DNA from: Burkholderiaceae bacterium
GTDB lineage: Bacteria; Pseudomonadota; Gammaproteobacteria; Burkholderiales; Burkholderiaceae_D
Assembly: GCA_031261905.1 (NCBI GenBank)
Contig: JAISIS010000050.1
Coordinates: forward strand, 1 to 6,087
Direction: 5' to 3'
Length of the DNA stretch: 6,087 nt
The position numbers and the translations under genes were made by a program. Shown one piece after another: positions 1 to 6,087 of this stretch. Below the pieces are notes generated by a model, which did no database searches, was not told the origin of the DNA, and saw only the letters and a program-made list of their open reading frames with translations. Each line of letters begins with the position of its first letter. Position 1 is the first letter of the stretch.

Positions 1-813
1 GCGGCCATCAATCACGTGTACGGTATTCACCCCGGATTTTGCGGCTTCCAGGGCTGACGAGATTTTGGGCATCATGCCTCCGGAGATGGTGCCGTCCGCA
101 AAGAGAGAATCAATTTCGGAGGCGCTCAGATCAGGGAGAAGGTTGTTGTTCTTGTCCAGCACGCCCGGCGTGTTGGTCATCATGATCAGCTTTTCCGCCT
201 GGAGAATTTTGGCGATTTCCCCGGCTACCAGATCGGCGTTGATATTGTAGGCCTGACCATCGTCACTGAAGCCGATAGGGGAAATAACCGGGATAAAGGC
301 GTCATCCTGCAGCGCCTTGACGACAGCGGGAGTGATTTCCGTGATTTCGCCGACAAAGCCGAGATCAACAAATTGCCCAGGATTGCCAATATCCGGCATC
401 TGCATTTTCCGGGCGCGTATCAGGCCGCCATCCTTTCCGGTCAGGCCCACCGCATGGCCGCCATAGTGGTTGATCAGCATGACAATGTCCTGTTGTACTT
501 CGCCGCCAAGCACCCATTCCACCACTTCCATGGTTTCTTCATCGGTTATGCGCATACCCTGAACAAAGGTGCCGCTTTTGCCGATTTTCCGGAGCGCGTT
601 GTCAATTTGCGGCCCGCCGCCATGTACTACCACCGGGTTCATGCCCACCAGCTTCAGGAGAACAATGTCGCGTGCGAAGCCGTGCTTGAGTTTCTCCTCC
701 GTCATGGCGTTGCCGCCGTATTTGATGACAATGGTTTTGCCGTGAAACTTCTGGATGTAGGGCAGGGCCTGGGCCAGGATTTCTGCCTGGTCGGCAGGCG
801 GCAGGTGGGTCAT
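1..813 (-). CDS. argB: Acetylglutamate kinase (ArgB), C-terminus cut off by window edge
   Basis: N-acetyl-L-glutamate kinase phosphorylates N-acetylglutamate with ATP, the second step of cytoplasmic arginine biosynthesis. The 271 visible codons show the amino acid kinase fold: KYGGNAM at residues 31-37 (phosphate-binding lysine K31), the glycine-rich VVHGGGPQI at 62-70, GMRITDEE at 86-93 (substrate-site arginine), GLTGKDGG at 123-130, the YNINAD segment at 189-194, and MTNTPGVLD at 212-220. The reading stays open to the edge, ending in VHVIDGR; by comparison with ~300-residue family members about 25-30 residues are missing. The stretch [13 protein letters not shown] at 11-23, ahead of the kinase core, resembles the N-terminal helix of hexameric, arginine-inhibited enzymes such as that of Pseudomonas, so feedback inhibition by arginine is inferred. 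The ATG at 813-811 is chosen because AAAGGA stands six bases upstream and the N-terminal helix fits. It is the last gene of the minus-strand series, 61 bases after the membrane protein gene. Confidence 0.97.
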   Translation of the reverse strand, partial: MTHLPPADQAEILAQALPYIQKFHGKTIVIKYGGNAMTEEKLKHGFARDIVLLKLVGMNPVVVHGGGPQIDNALRKIGKSGTFVQGMRITDEETMEVVEWVLGGEVQQDIVMLINHYGGHAVGLTGKDGGLIRARKMQMPDIGNPGQFVDLGFVGEITEITPAVVKALQDDAFIPVISPIGFSDDGQAYNINADLVAGEIAKILQAEKLIMMTNTPGVLDKNNNLLPDLSASEIDSLFADGTISGGMMPKISSALEAAKSGVNTVHVIDGR

Positions 814-819
814 ATCGGA

Positions 820-825
820 TCCTTT
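820..825 (-). promoter_or_regulatory. Ribosome binding site of argB
   Basis: Read on the minus strand, AAAGGA ends six bases before the argB ATG at 813-811. It is the clearest Shine-Dalgarno-like site in the window. It supports this start and suggests that argB is translated independently of the genes upstream. Confidence 0.7.
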
Positions 826-852
826 GGACAAATAGCGGGTTATTGTCAGTAT

Positions 853-865
853 CGTTCCCGGAACG
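853..865. repeat. 13-base perfect palindrome between the membrane protein gene and argB
   Basis: CGTTCC, one central base, then GGAACG form a perfect inverted repeat in the 61-base gap, starting about 10 bases past the stop codon of the membrane protein gene and about 40 bases before the argB start. As RNA it could fold only into a small hairpin (about five pairs, three-base loop). No run of T follows on the minus strand, so it is not a standard intrinsic terminator. It could be an operator half-site pair, a processing or stability hairpin, or chance. Confidence 0.4.
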
Positions 866-874
866 GCGGCTTTC

Positions 875-1651
875 TTATGGCTGCTCGGCCGGGGCAGCCG
901 TGGCGGGAACGCCAAACATATAAATATACATAGAATAAAACGAACAATATACCAGAACAGCGGCTACCATCAGCAGGGAAAAGGTCACCAGCAGGCCAAT
1001 ATGACGCCCCAGTATGATCATGACCAGCGAGTTGATCAGCATGGGGATCAGGAAAGCCACCAGCAGCAGACCGGCGAGATACACGATAAAGGCTTTCCAG
1101 GCGCGGATCAGGGTAAAGAGGTTGTAAAACAGTGATTGCCCGACAGGCATGTTCTTCCAGGCTATCAGGGGCGTGACAAACCAGAAGAACAAAAGCGCCA
1201 GGAAATTGATGAGGGCTGCTACCGCAAAGGCCGCTTTAAAGCGGGATTCCAGAATAACCTGCATTTCAATTTGTTCGCCGCCCATCGCACGCATGAAGAT
1301 GCCGCCATCCACAAAGCTGGATATCCAGACGGCAATGATGGCGGCGAGAAAATACAGACCGCCCAGTACCAGCAGGCGGAGGATGACCGGTTTTGTTAAA
1401 ACGGAAAAGATGCGCGCAAAGGAAAAGGGGCGGTTCTCATGCACTTCGTTAATTGCCGAAAGGTACAGCACGGAAAAGGTAGGCGCCAGCCAGGGCGGCA
1501 GGACAGAGCCGACGACAGGCAGTGATCCTGTAAGCATGGCAAGAAGGAAGTACGCGATAAAAAGATTGGTTAAAAGAAAAGGGCGTTTGCGGAGAAGGCG
1601 GAAACCATCTCTGATCCATAACAGGCCCGTGCGTGCTTCAAGTGTCTTCAT
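875..1651 (-). CDS. BPSS1780-family multi-pass inner membrane protein, function unknown
   Basis: This is a 258-residue hydrophobic protein. The N-terminal pattern (an [19 protein letters not shown] segment at residues 6-24, then a membrane helix) matches my recollection of the BPSS1780 family of betaproteobacterial membrane proteins; no function is established for that family as far as I know. About six membrane segments can be read, at roughly residues 26-42, 46-66, 90-112, 141-163, 187-210 and 217-246. The positively charged N-terminus (R7, R14, R18, R21, K22, R23) argues for a cytoplasmic N-terminus. The tail after residue 247 is short and rich in Ala and Pro. No catalytic motif is visible. 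Its ATG overlaps the thrB stop codon as ATGA and no clear Shine-Dalgarno site precedes it, so translation is probably coupled to thrB. Its constant place after thrB hints at, but does not show, a role in amino acid or envelope physiology; transport is only a guess. Confidence 0.82.
   Translation of the reverse strand: MKTLEARTGLLWIRDGFRLLRKRPFLLTNLFIAYFLLAMLTGSLPVVGSVLPPWLAPTFSVLYLSAINEVHENRPFSFARIFSVLTKPVILRLLVLGGLYFLAAIIAVWISSFVDGGIFMRAMGGEQIEMQVILESRFKAAFAVAALINFLALLFFWFVTPLIAWKNMPVGQSLFYNLFTLIRAWKAFIVYLAGLLLVAFLIPMLINSLVMIILGRHIGLLVTFSLLMVAAVLVYCSFYSMYIYMFGVPATAAPAEQP
1648..1651 (-). other. ATGA stop/start overlap coupling thrB to the membrane protein gene
   Basis: On the minus strand the thrB stop TGA (1650-1648) shares two bases with the next ATG (1651-1649), giving a four-base ATGA overlap. 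The sequence just upstream lacks a recognisable Shine-Dalgarno site. Termination-reinitiation by the same ribosome is the likely way the downstream gene is translated, which would tie its level to that of thrB. Confidence 0.8.
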
Positions 1652-2607
1652 ATCGGCAAAGGGGGCGCGGTATTGGCCGCGCGTAATCGTAATATGCGTT
1701 CAAAATGTGCGGGGTCATGCGGTGTGAGCATTTCGGCTTCACGCGGCAGGTGGAAATCATAAAGCCGCGAGAGCCAGAAGCGCAAGGCCGCCGCCCGCAG
1801 CAGGGTTTGCCATGAGTCCCTTTCTTCCTGTGTGAAGGGGCGCACCGCCTGATAGGCTTCAAGAAAGGCAAGGAGGCGATTCTCGTCGAATGTGCCGGTA
1901 TCCAGCCGGATGCACCAGTCGTTGACGGCAACGGCCACATCAAACAGCCAGGTATCGTTCCCCGCGAAATAAAAATCAAAGAAACCGGAGAGGACTCCGT
2001 TCTCGAACAGCACGTTGTTGCGGAACAAATCCGCGTGAATCGGACCGGATGGCAGTTTTGCGCAGGCGGGCGTTGCGGCAAAGGTTTCCTGGAGACGCAA
2101 TTCCTCATTAAGGAAGGCGGCATCGTCATCCGGAAGAAATTTCCGGACAAGCGGCCCGGTTGCCCGCCACCATGAAAGGCCGCGCAAATTGGGCTGGAAG
2201 GCGGGGTAATCCTGTGCGGCCAGATGCATTCTGGCCATCATGCCGCCCACCTGGGCGCAGTGCGCCGGTTGTGGTTCGGGCAGCCAGCCCCCCTCCAGTT
2301 TGACAACCAGGCTTGCCGGTTTGCCGCAGAGTGTTCCCTGCATGTTGCCCTCCCTGTCAGGGATGGGACTTGCCACCTTGATGCCGCGCTCCGCCAGGTG
2401 GTACATCAGGTTCAGGTAATACGGGAGCTGTGTGGCGGTGAGCTTCTCAAAGAGAGTGAGCACATACTCTCCCTGCACGGTCGTCACGAAAAAATTACTG
2501 TTTTCAATGCCGGAAGGAATGCCGCGTATGCCGGTTGGCTGCCCTACGTCATATCGGGCAAGCCAGGGCGCCAGTTCGGTCAGGCTGACAGGTGTGAAAA
2601 CGGCCAT
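1648..2607 (-). CDS. thrB: Homoserine kinase, type II (APH-fold ThrB)
   Basis: This enzyme phosphorylates L-homoserine with ATP to O-phosphohomoserine, the substrate of threonine synthase, in the cytoplasm. The 319-residue product has the aminoglycoside-phosphotransferase-like kinase fold used by Pseudomonas and betaproteobacterial ThrB, not the GHMP fold of E. coli ThrB. Visible landmarks are GIENSNFFV at residues 33-41 (nucleotide-binding region), YVLTLFEK at 48-55 with a candidate ATP lysine, the catalytic loop [14 protein letters not shown] at 188-201 with H191, D193 and N198, and GFFDFYF at 208-214 with metal-binding D211. Length agrees with the family (about 316-320). The open frame runs 21 codons further upstream to 2670, into the preceding gene, but those residues are basic and unlike the family; [16 protein letters not shown] at 2607 is the normal N-terminus. 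Only a weak AAAG-type ribosome site precedes it. It lies 34 bases after the DUF2782 gene and overlaps the membrane protein gene by four bases, which supports one operon. Confidence 0.95.
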   Translation of the reverse strand: MAVFTPVSLTELAPWLARYDVGQPTGIRGIPSGIENSNFFVTTVQGEYVLTLFEKLTATQLPYYLNLMYHLAERGIKVASPIPDREGNMQGTLCGKPASLVVKLEGGWLPEPQPAHCAQVGGMMARMHLAAQDYPAFQPNLRGLSWWRATGPLVRKFLPDDDAAFLNEELRLQETFAATPACAKLPSGPIHADLFRNNVLFENGVLSGFFDFYFAGNDTWLFDVAVAVNDWCIRLDTGTFDENRLLAFLEAYQAVRPFTQEERDSWQTLLRAAALRFWLSRLYDFHLPREAEMLTPHDPAHFERILRLRAANTAPPLPI

Positions 2608-2641
2608 GCAAACTTTACGGTTCGGGAAACAGAAAATCCGG

Positions 2642-3097
2642 CTATTTCGCCTCTGGCGGAGCCGGGGCATCGCTGGTGTAGTCAGGCTCCTGGTCTGTCG
2701 TATTATTGGTGGTGTCCGGCCTGTCGGTCATATCAAATTCATGAACACGCCACAGGGCGGGACGGACAATTGTGGAAGTATTGTCGCGGAAATTCCCGCC
2801 AAGCGGATCATTCGGATAAAGGTAATAGGTGCTGCCGCCGGTCTGGACCTTGATTTCCTTGGTCATACCGTGTTCCTTGCGTTCCGTGATTTCCCTGGCG
2901 GCGTCCGGTTTGCGGATGGTGATGGTCGGTTGTTCAACTTCGTCAATCAATTCCAGTTCTTCAGCCGGAGGAGCGCTTTGCCGGGTATCCTGCGCAGGCG
3001 GGGGCGTATTCTTTTGCGCATACTGCGCCATGGCAAAAGGCGCAGCGGCAAAGGCGGCGATGAATAAAAACAGCCTGAAATCTGAAAGTGCCCGCAT
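2642..3097 (-). CDS. Small exported DUF2782-family protein, function unknown
   Basis: This is a 151-residue protein with a Sec signal peptide: charged start (R2, D6, R8), hydrophobic core at about residues 9-21, and an AMA cleavage site before Q25, so a periplasmic location is expected. A Pro/Ala/Gln/Glu-rich disordered stretch follows (about 30-55). The conserved part runs from [19 protein letters not shown] (57-75) through [18 protein letters not shown] (78-95) to [10 protein letters not shown] (114-123). This fits the DUF2782 proteins that accompany thrB and polA in betaproteobacteria; the assignment is from memory of the family. A polar, acidic tail of about 28 residues (124-151, [19 protein letters not shown] and onward) follows the core and seems longer than usual. 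I chose the ATG at 3097 because it gives the full signal peptide; the ribosome site is poor. No enzymatic residues are recognisable. It is probably the first gene of the thrB transcription unit. Confidence 0.8.
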   Translation of the reverse strand: MRALSDFRLFLFIAAFAAAPFAMAQYAQKNTPPPAQDTRQSAPPAEELELIDEVEQPTITIRKPDAAREITERKEHGMTKEIKVQTGGSTYYLYPNDPLGGNFRDNTSTIVRPALWRVHEFDMTDRPDTTNNTTDQEPDYTSDAPAPPEAK

Positions 3098-3132
3098 AGT
3101 GGTTGATTCGCACGGATAAAATGAGTTCAGCT

Positions 3133-3141
3133 ATTGTAGCA
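3133..3141 (-). promoter_or_regulatory. Candidate extended -10 promoter for the DUF2782-thrB unit
   Basis: Read on the minus strand, this is TGC followed by TACAAT: an extended -10 (TGn) joined to a hexamer one base from TATAAT. It begins four bases after the LOG-gene stop codon (3148-3146). A start of transcription near 3126 would leave a leader of about 30 bases before the DUF2782 ATG at 3097. No good -35 is visible (the bases at the right distance read GATGAT or similar), which an extended -10 can tolerate. It is a sequence match only. Confidence 0.4.
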
Positions 3142-3145
3142 AAGT

Positions 3146-3892
3146 TTACAGGTACATCATCCTTTCTCTTTCCTCATCGGAGGGACCTGTGTCGCGGACT
3201 TCGTAGAAACGGAATATTTCATCCAGCACCTCCCCGGAATCGTCCGTCACTTTCATCAACGCCACGTCTTCCGGGGAAAGTGTGCCCGAAGGCACCAGGG
3301 TATTGGTCAGCCAGTCAAGGAAGCCGTTCCAGAAGCCGGAACCCACCAGGATAATGGGTATCTTGCGTGATTTGCCGGTCTGGATGAGGGTCAGCACTTC
3401 ACACAGTTCGTCCAGCGTTCCGAATCCGCCAGGGAAAAGGACATAGGCGTCCGCGTATTTGGCAAAGGCGACCTTGCGCGGGAAAAAGTGGCGGAAATTG
3501 AGGGAAATATTCTGCCAGCGGTTATGCGTCTGTTCTTTGGGCAGATCAATATTCAGCCCGACAGAGAGTGATTTTCCCTCAAACGCTCCGCGATTGGCCG
3601 CCGCCATGATGCCAGGCCCGCCGCCCGAAATGACCGCAAAACCGGCATCGGAGAGATGGCGGCACACTTCCATGCACTGGATGTACCAGGGGTTATCCGG
3701 GTGGATGCGCGCGGAACCAAAAACCGTAACAGCCGGGTTCAGTTCGGAGAGTTGTTCGGTTGTCTCGATAAACTCTGACATAATAGAGAACATGCTCCAT
3801 GATTCGCGTGCCTTTAAAATCGTGGCATAGTGAACATCCTTGACTTCGCGCAGTTTCACGATGTTCTTCTCATTCTTCTCGTCCTGGCTCAT
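3146..3892 (-). CDS. LOG-family (TIGR00730) nucleotide 5'-monophosphate phosphoribohydrolase
   Basis: Members of this Rossmann-fold family cleave the N-glycosidic bond of nucleoside (or cytokinin riboside) 5'-monophosphates, giving free base and ribose 5-phosphate; they were long misannotated as lysine decarboxylases. The 248-residue product has the first strand AVTVFGSAR at 54-62, the phosphate loop SGGGPGIMAAANRGA at 89-103, PRKVAFAKYADAYV at 138-151 with the expected substrate arginine R139, and the signature PGGFGTLDE at 154-162 with catalytic E162. Length exceeds the ~190-residue plant-type LOG because of an N-terminal extension of about 50 residues (REVKDVHYATILKARESW region), which I recall from betaproteobacterial members, so the ATG at 3892 is accepted despite no clear ribosome site. 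The natural substrate cannot be told from sequence; purine or pyrimidine monophosphate salvage is likelier than hormone making. It diverges from polA with abutting start codons. Confidence 0.93.
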   Translation of the reverse strand: MSQDEKNEKNIVKLREVKDVHYATILKARESWSMFSIMSEFIETTEQLSELNPAVTVFGSARIHPDNPWYIQCMEVCRHLSDAGFAVISGGGPGIMAAANRGAFEGKSLSVGLNIDLPKEQTHNRWQNISLNFRHFFPRKVAFAKYADAYVLFPGGFGTLDELCEVLTLIQTGKSRKIPIILVGSGFWNGFLDWLTNTLVPSGTLSPEDVALMKVTDDSGEVLDEIFRFYEVRDTGPSDEERERMMYL

Positions 3893-3895
3893 ATG
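3890..3895. other. Zero-gap divergent start junction between the LOG gene and polA
   Basis: The LOG-gene ATG is the complement of 3892-3890 and the polA ATG is 3893-3895, giving CATATG with no base between the two genes. Each start is supported by protein family resemblance close to the N-terminus. Neither has a convincing Shine-Dalgarno site, and any promoter or untranslated leader must lie within the coding sequence of the opposite gene. A seven-A run follows the polA ATG (3896-3902), which reads as seven T just upstream of the LOG start and would keep this junction easy to unwind. Confidence 0.85.
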
Positions 3896-6087
3896 AAAAA
3901 AACGCTGTTATTGGTGGATGGCTCCAGTTTCCTTTACCGGGCATATTACGCATTGCCTGATTTACGCGGCCCGGCAGGAGAACCGACCGGAGCGCTTTAC
4001 GGTATTCTGAATATGCTGCGGCGGCTGGAAAAGGATTATCCCTCAGCATACCTTACCTGCGTTTTCGATGCAAAAGGCAAGACATTCCGGGAAGAACTTT
4101 ATCCGGAATACAAGGCCAATCGCGCCGCCATGCCGGATGATCTGGTCGCACAGATTGCCCCCATCCATGAGGCGATCCATCTGCTGGGTTGGCCCATCCT
4201 CTCGGTGGAGGGCATTGAGGCTGATGACGTGATCGGCACGCTGGCGGCAGGGGCGCGCGCCAGGGGCATGGAAACCGTGATCGCGACGGCGGACAAGGAT
4301 ATGGCCCAACTGGTCAATGACACTGTCACGCTGGTCAACACGATGAGCAATGAAACGCTGGATCGTGAGGGTGTGACGGCGAAATTCGGGGTGCCGCCCG
4401 AATCCATTATTGATTACCTCTCCCTGATTGGCGACTCTTCGGACAATATTCCCGGTGTTGCCAAGGTCGGGCCGAAAACGGCGGTGAAATGGCTGGGCCA
4501 GTATGGCTCGCTGGATAATATCCTGCGGCACGCGGAGGAAATAAAGGGCGCCGTTGGAGACAATCTGCGCCAGTCCACAGAGTGGCTGCCCAAAGCGCGG
4601 GAGCTGATTACCATACGGACAGACTGCGATCTGGGTATGGCGGCGGACGCCATGGAAACGGCTTTTGTGCGGCAGCCGACAGATGCCGAGGCGCTGCGGG
4701 CCTTCTTTGAGCGATACGGCTTGCGCGCCTTCGCCAGGGAGGCGGGCAAAGCAGCCGGGGCCGCGCCCGGAGAATCAGCGAGGCCAGCCGAACAGGCCGG
4801 GCAGGGATGGCTTTTCGGTGCGCCGGATGCCGCGCAGCCTGAAGTGCCGGTCGCCAGGCATTATGAGACGGTGCTGACGGAAGCGGCGCTGGATGCCTGG
4901 CTGGCGCGAATCCAGACGGCGGAGCTTACCGCGCTGGATACGGAAACTACTTCGCTGGATCCCATGCAGGCGCAACTGGTCGGTCTGTCGCTGTGCGTGA
5001 AGGCCGGTGAGGCCGCCTATATTCCGGTGGCGCATACTTATCCCGGCGATCCCGCCCAGTTGACGCGCGAGCGGGTGCTGGAAAGGCTCAGGCCCTGGCT
5101 GGAAGATCCGGAAAAGAAGAAGGTGGGGCAGAACATGAAATATGACAGTCATGTTTTCGCCAATCACGGCATCAGCCTGCAAGGGATCGCGCACGATACG
5201 CTGCTGCAATCCTATGTGCTGGAATCCCACAAGCGGCATGATATGGACAGTCTGGCGCAGCGTATCCTGGGCAGGAAAACCATCAGCTATGAGGAAGTGT
5301 GCGGCAAGGGCGCAAACCAGATAGGCTTTGCCGAGGTGGCGATTGATCAGGCAACGGCCTACGCCGCCGAAGATGCGGACATTACCCTGCAATTGCATGA
5401 AGCCATGTGGCCGCATATTCAACAGGACGGCAAGCTGGCGTTTGTTTATGAGAGTATTGAGCTGCCGACCGAAGTGGTGTTGCAAAAGGTGGAGCGGCGC
5501 GGCGTGCTGATTGATGCCTCTCTGCTGGGGCGGCAATCGGAAGAACTGGGCGGCAAGATGGCGACGCTTCAGGAAGAGGCCTTTGCGGAGGCGAAATCAT
5601 CTTTCAACCTGAATTCACCCAAACAACTGGGCGAGATTCTGTTTGACCGGCTGCAACTGCCGGTCGTCAAAAAAACGGCTTCGGGCATTCCTTCCACCAA
5701 TGAGGAGGTGTTGCAAAAGCTGGCAGAAGATTACCCACTTCCCCGTATCGTGCTGGAATACCGGGGCATGGCCAAGCTGAAATCAACCTATGCGGACAAG
5801 TTGCCGCGCATGGTGAATGCCGCCACCCGTCGGGTGCATACGAATTTTGCCCAGGCGGTTGCCGTGACGGGCCGTCTGGCCTCCAATGACCCGAACCTGC
5901 AGAATATCCCTATCCGCACAAAAGAGGGGCGGCGGATACGCGAGGCTTTTATAGCGCAGCCAGGCAGCAAAATCGTGTCGGCGGATTATTCCCAGATTGA
6001 GTTGCGCATCATGGCGCACCTGTCCGAAGATCCCGGTCTGCTGGCGGCATTTGCCAGGGGTGAGGATATCCATCGCGCCACGGCGGC
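3893..6087 (+). CDS. polA: DNA polymerase I (PolA), C-terminus cut off by window edge
   Basis: Polymerase I removes RNA primers, fills gaps and serves excision repair. The 731 complete codons, of an expected ~920, contain three regions. The 5' nuclease (about 1-280) has its metal ligands: D9 in LLLVDGSSFLYR, D59 in FDAKGKTFRE, E109/D111/D112 in EADDV, D134/D136 in ADKDM, D181/D184 in GDSSDNIPG, and a helix-hairpin-helix GVAKVGPKTA at 188-197. An Ala/Gly/Pro-rich linker covers about 284-320. The proofreading 3'-5' exonuclease is complete: D349 and E351 in DTETTSLD, D418 in GQNMKYD, Y490 and D494 in YAAEDADITLQLH. The polymerase domain shows TGRLASNDPNLQNIP (659-673) and motif A SADYSQIELR with catalytic D698. 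The sequence breaks off after EDIHRATA, before the O-helix and the motif C HDE. MKKTLLLVDGSS at 3893 is the natural start; no upstream in-frame ATG, GTG or TTG is near. No promoter is obvious. Confidence 0.99.
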   Translation, partial: MKKTLLLVDGSSFLYRAYYALPDLRGPAGEPTGALYGILNMLRRLEKDYPSAYLTCVFDAKGKTFREELYPEYKANRAAMPDDLVAQIAPIHEAIHLLGWPILSVEGIEADDVIGTLAAGARARGMETVIATADKDMAQLVNDTVTLVNTMSNETLDREGVTAKFGVPPESIIDYLSLIGDSSDNIPGVAKVGPKTAVKWLGQYGSLDNILRHAEEIKGAVGDNLRQSTEWLPKARELITIRTDCDLGMAADAMETAFVRQPTDAEALRAFFERYGLRAFAREAGKAAGAAPGESARPAEQAGQGWLFGAPDAAQPEVPVARHYETVLTEAALDAWLARIQTAELTALDTETTSLDPMQAQLVGLSLCVKAGEAAYIPVAHTYPGDPAQLTRERVLERLRPWLEDPEKKKVGQNMKYDSHVFANHGISLQGIAHDTLLQSYVLESHKRHDMDSLAQRILGRKTISYEEVCGKGANQIGFAEVAIDQATAYAAEDADITLQLHEAMWPHIQQDGKLAFVYESIELPTEVVLQKVERRGVLIDASLLGRQSEELGGKMATLQEEAFAEAKSSFNLNSPKQLGEILFDRLQLPVVKKTASGIPSTNEEVLQKLAEDYPLPRIVLEYRGMAKLKSTYADKLPRMVNAATRRVHTNFAQAVAVTGRLASNDPNLQNIPIRTKEGRRIREAFIAQPGSKIVSADYSQIELRIMAHLSEDPGLLAAFARGEDIHRATA

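Noticed and set aside
373..933. Plus-strand open frames of 186 codons here and of 192 codons at 1149-1727
   Set aside because: They are antisense to argB and to the membrane protein gene, whose minus-strand products are clearly recognisable or coherently hydrophobic.
1638..2150. A 170-codon minus-strand frame overlapping thrB in another frame
   Set aside because: thrB is intact in its own frame with all kinase motifs. This frame gives a Cys/Pro/Arg/Ser-rich product without domain features.
3130..3140. GCTA-CAA-TAGC inverted repeat after the LOG stop as a terminator
   Set aside because: A four-pair stem with no GC-rich extension and no T run is too weak for an intrinsic terminator.
3840..3868. 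Possible polA promoter inside the LOG gene: TTGACT at 3840-3845 on the plus strand
   Set aside because: The -35 match is good (five of six), but the bases 16-18 further on (TGTTCT/GTTCTT/TTCTTC) are a poor -10, so I could not support it as a feature. It is still the best candidate region to test for polA transcription.
3893..3905. Seven-A run after the polA ATG as a programmed frameshift or phase-variation tract
   Set aside because: The run encodes the ordinary Lys-Lys-Thr start and the frame continues unbroken. Seven bases is short, and there is no alternative product in another frame.
4742..4855. Ala/Gly/Pro-rich stretch in polA as a foreign insertion or degenerate segment
   Set aside because: It falls where the 5' nuclease is joined to the Klenow part, a linker that is variable in sequence and length across PolA proteins.
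4775..5536. A 253-codon open frame on the minus strand across the proofreading region of polA, and a similar 162-codon one at 4043-4531
   Set aside because: Both lie antisense to intact, motif-rich polA. Their products are rich in His, Arg and Gln with no recognisable domain, as expected of frames opened by GC-rich codon bias on the opposite strand.
1..6087. A novel defence, mobile or biosynthetic system
   Set aside because: All six genes are recognisable chromosomal families in tight housekeeping order. I saw no repeats arrays, att-like direct repeats, transposase, or composition shift on either strand.

Overview
The window looks like ordinary chromosomal DNA from a Gram-negative bacterium, most likely a betaproteobacterium (Burkholderiales or a relative). 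This rests on protein resemblance and gene order rather than any computed search. A DUF2782-type exported protein, a type II (APH-fold) homoserine kinase and a BPSS1780-type membrane protein sit beside polA, a grouping I associate with Betaproteobacteria. Base composition is moderately GC-rich and even throughout. I see no island, insertion sequence, tRNA, rRNA or CRISPR array. Coding density is very high: no gap between genes exceeds about 61 bases.

Layout. Bases 1-3892 are read on the minus strand. In transcription order the genes are: a LOG/TIGR00730-family nucleotide phosphoribohydrolase (3892-3146), a small exported DUF2782 protein (3097-2642), thrB homoserine kinase (2607-1648), a six-pass BPSS1780-family membrane protein (1651-875), and argB acetylglutamate kinase (813 to beyond the left edge, last ~25-30 residues missing). 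Bases 3893-6087 are read on the plus strand and hold polA, DNA polymerase I, from its start codon to just past polymerase motif A. Its last ~190 residues lie beyond the right edge.

How the genes fit together. The LOG gene and polA diverge with directly abutting start codons and no intergenic base, so their promoters must lie inside each other's coding sequence or their transcripts must be nearly leaderless. A plausible extended -10 promoter just after the LOG stop could drive a DUF2782-thrB-membrane protein unit, possibly running into argB. thrB and the membrane gene overlap by four bases (ATGA), which suggests translational coupling. argB has its own good ribosome binding site after a 61-base gap that carries a 13-base palindrome. 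The metabolic roles are arginine biosynthesis (argB), threonine biosynthesis (thrB), nucleotide/cytokinin-type metabolism (LOG) and DNA replication and repair (polA).

I looked for an undescribed system and did not find one. The points worth a second look are modest: the zero-base divergent junction, the promoter placed against the LOG stop codon, the palindrome before argB, and two conserved but functionally obscure genes beside thrB.
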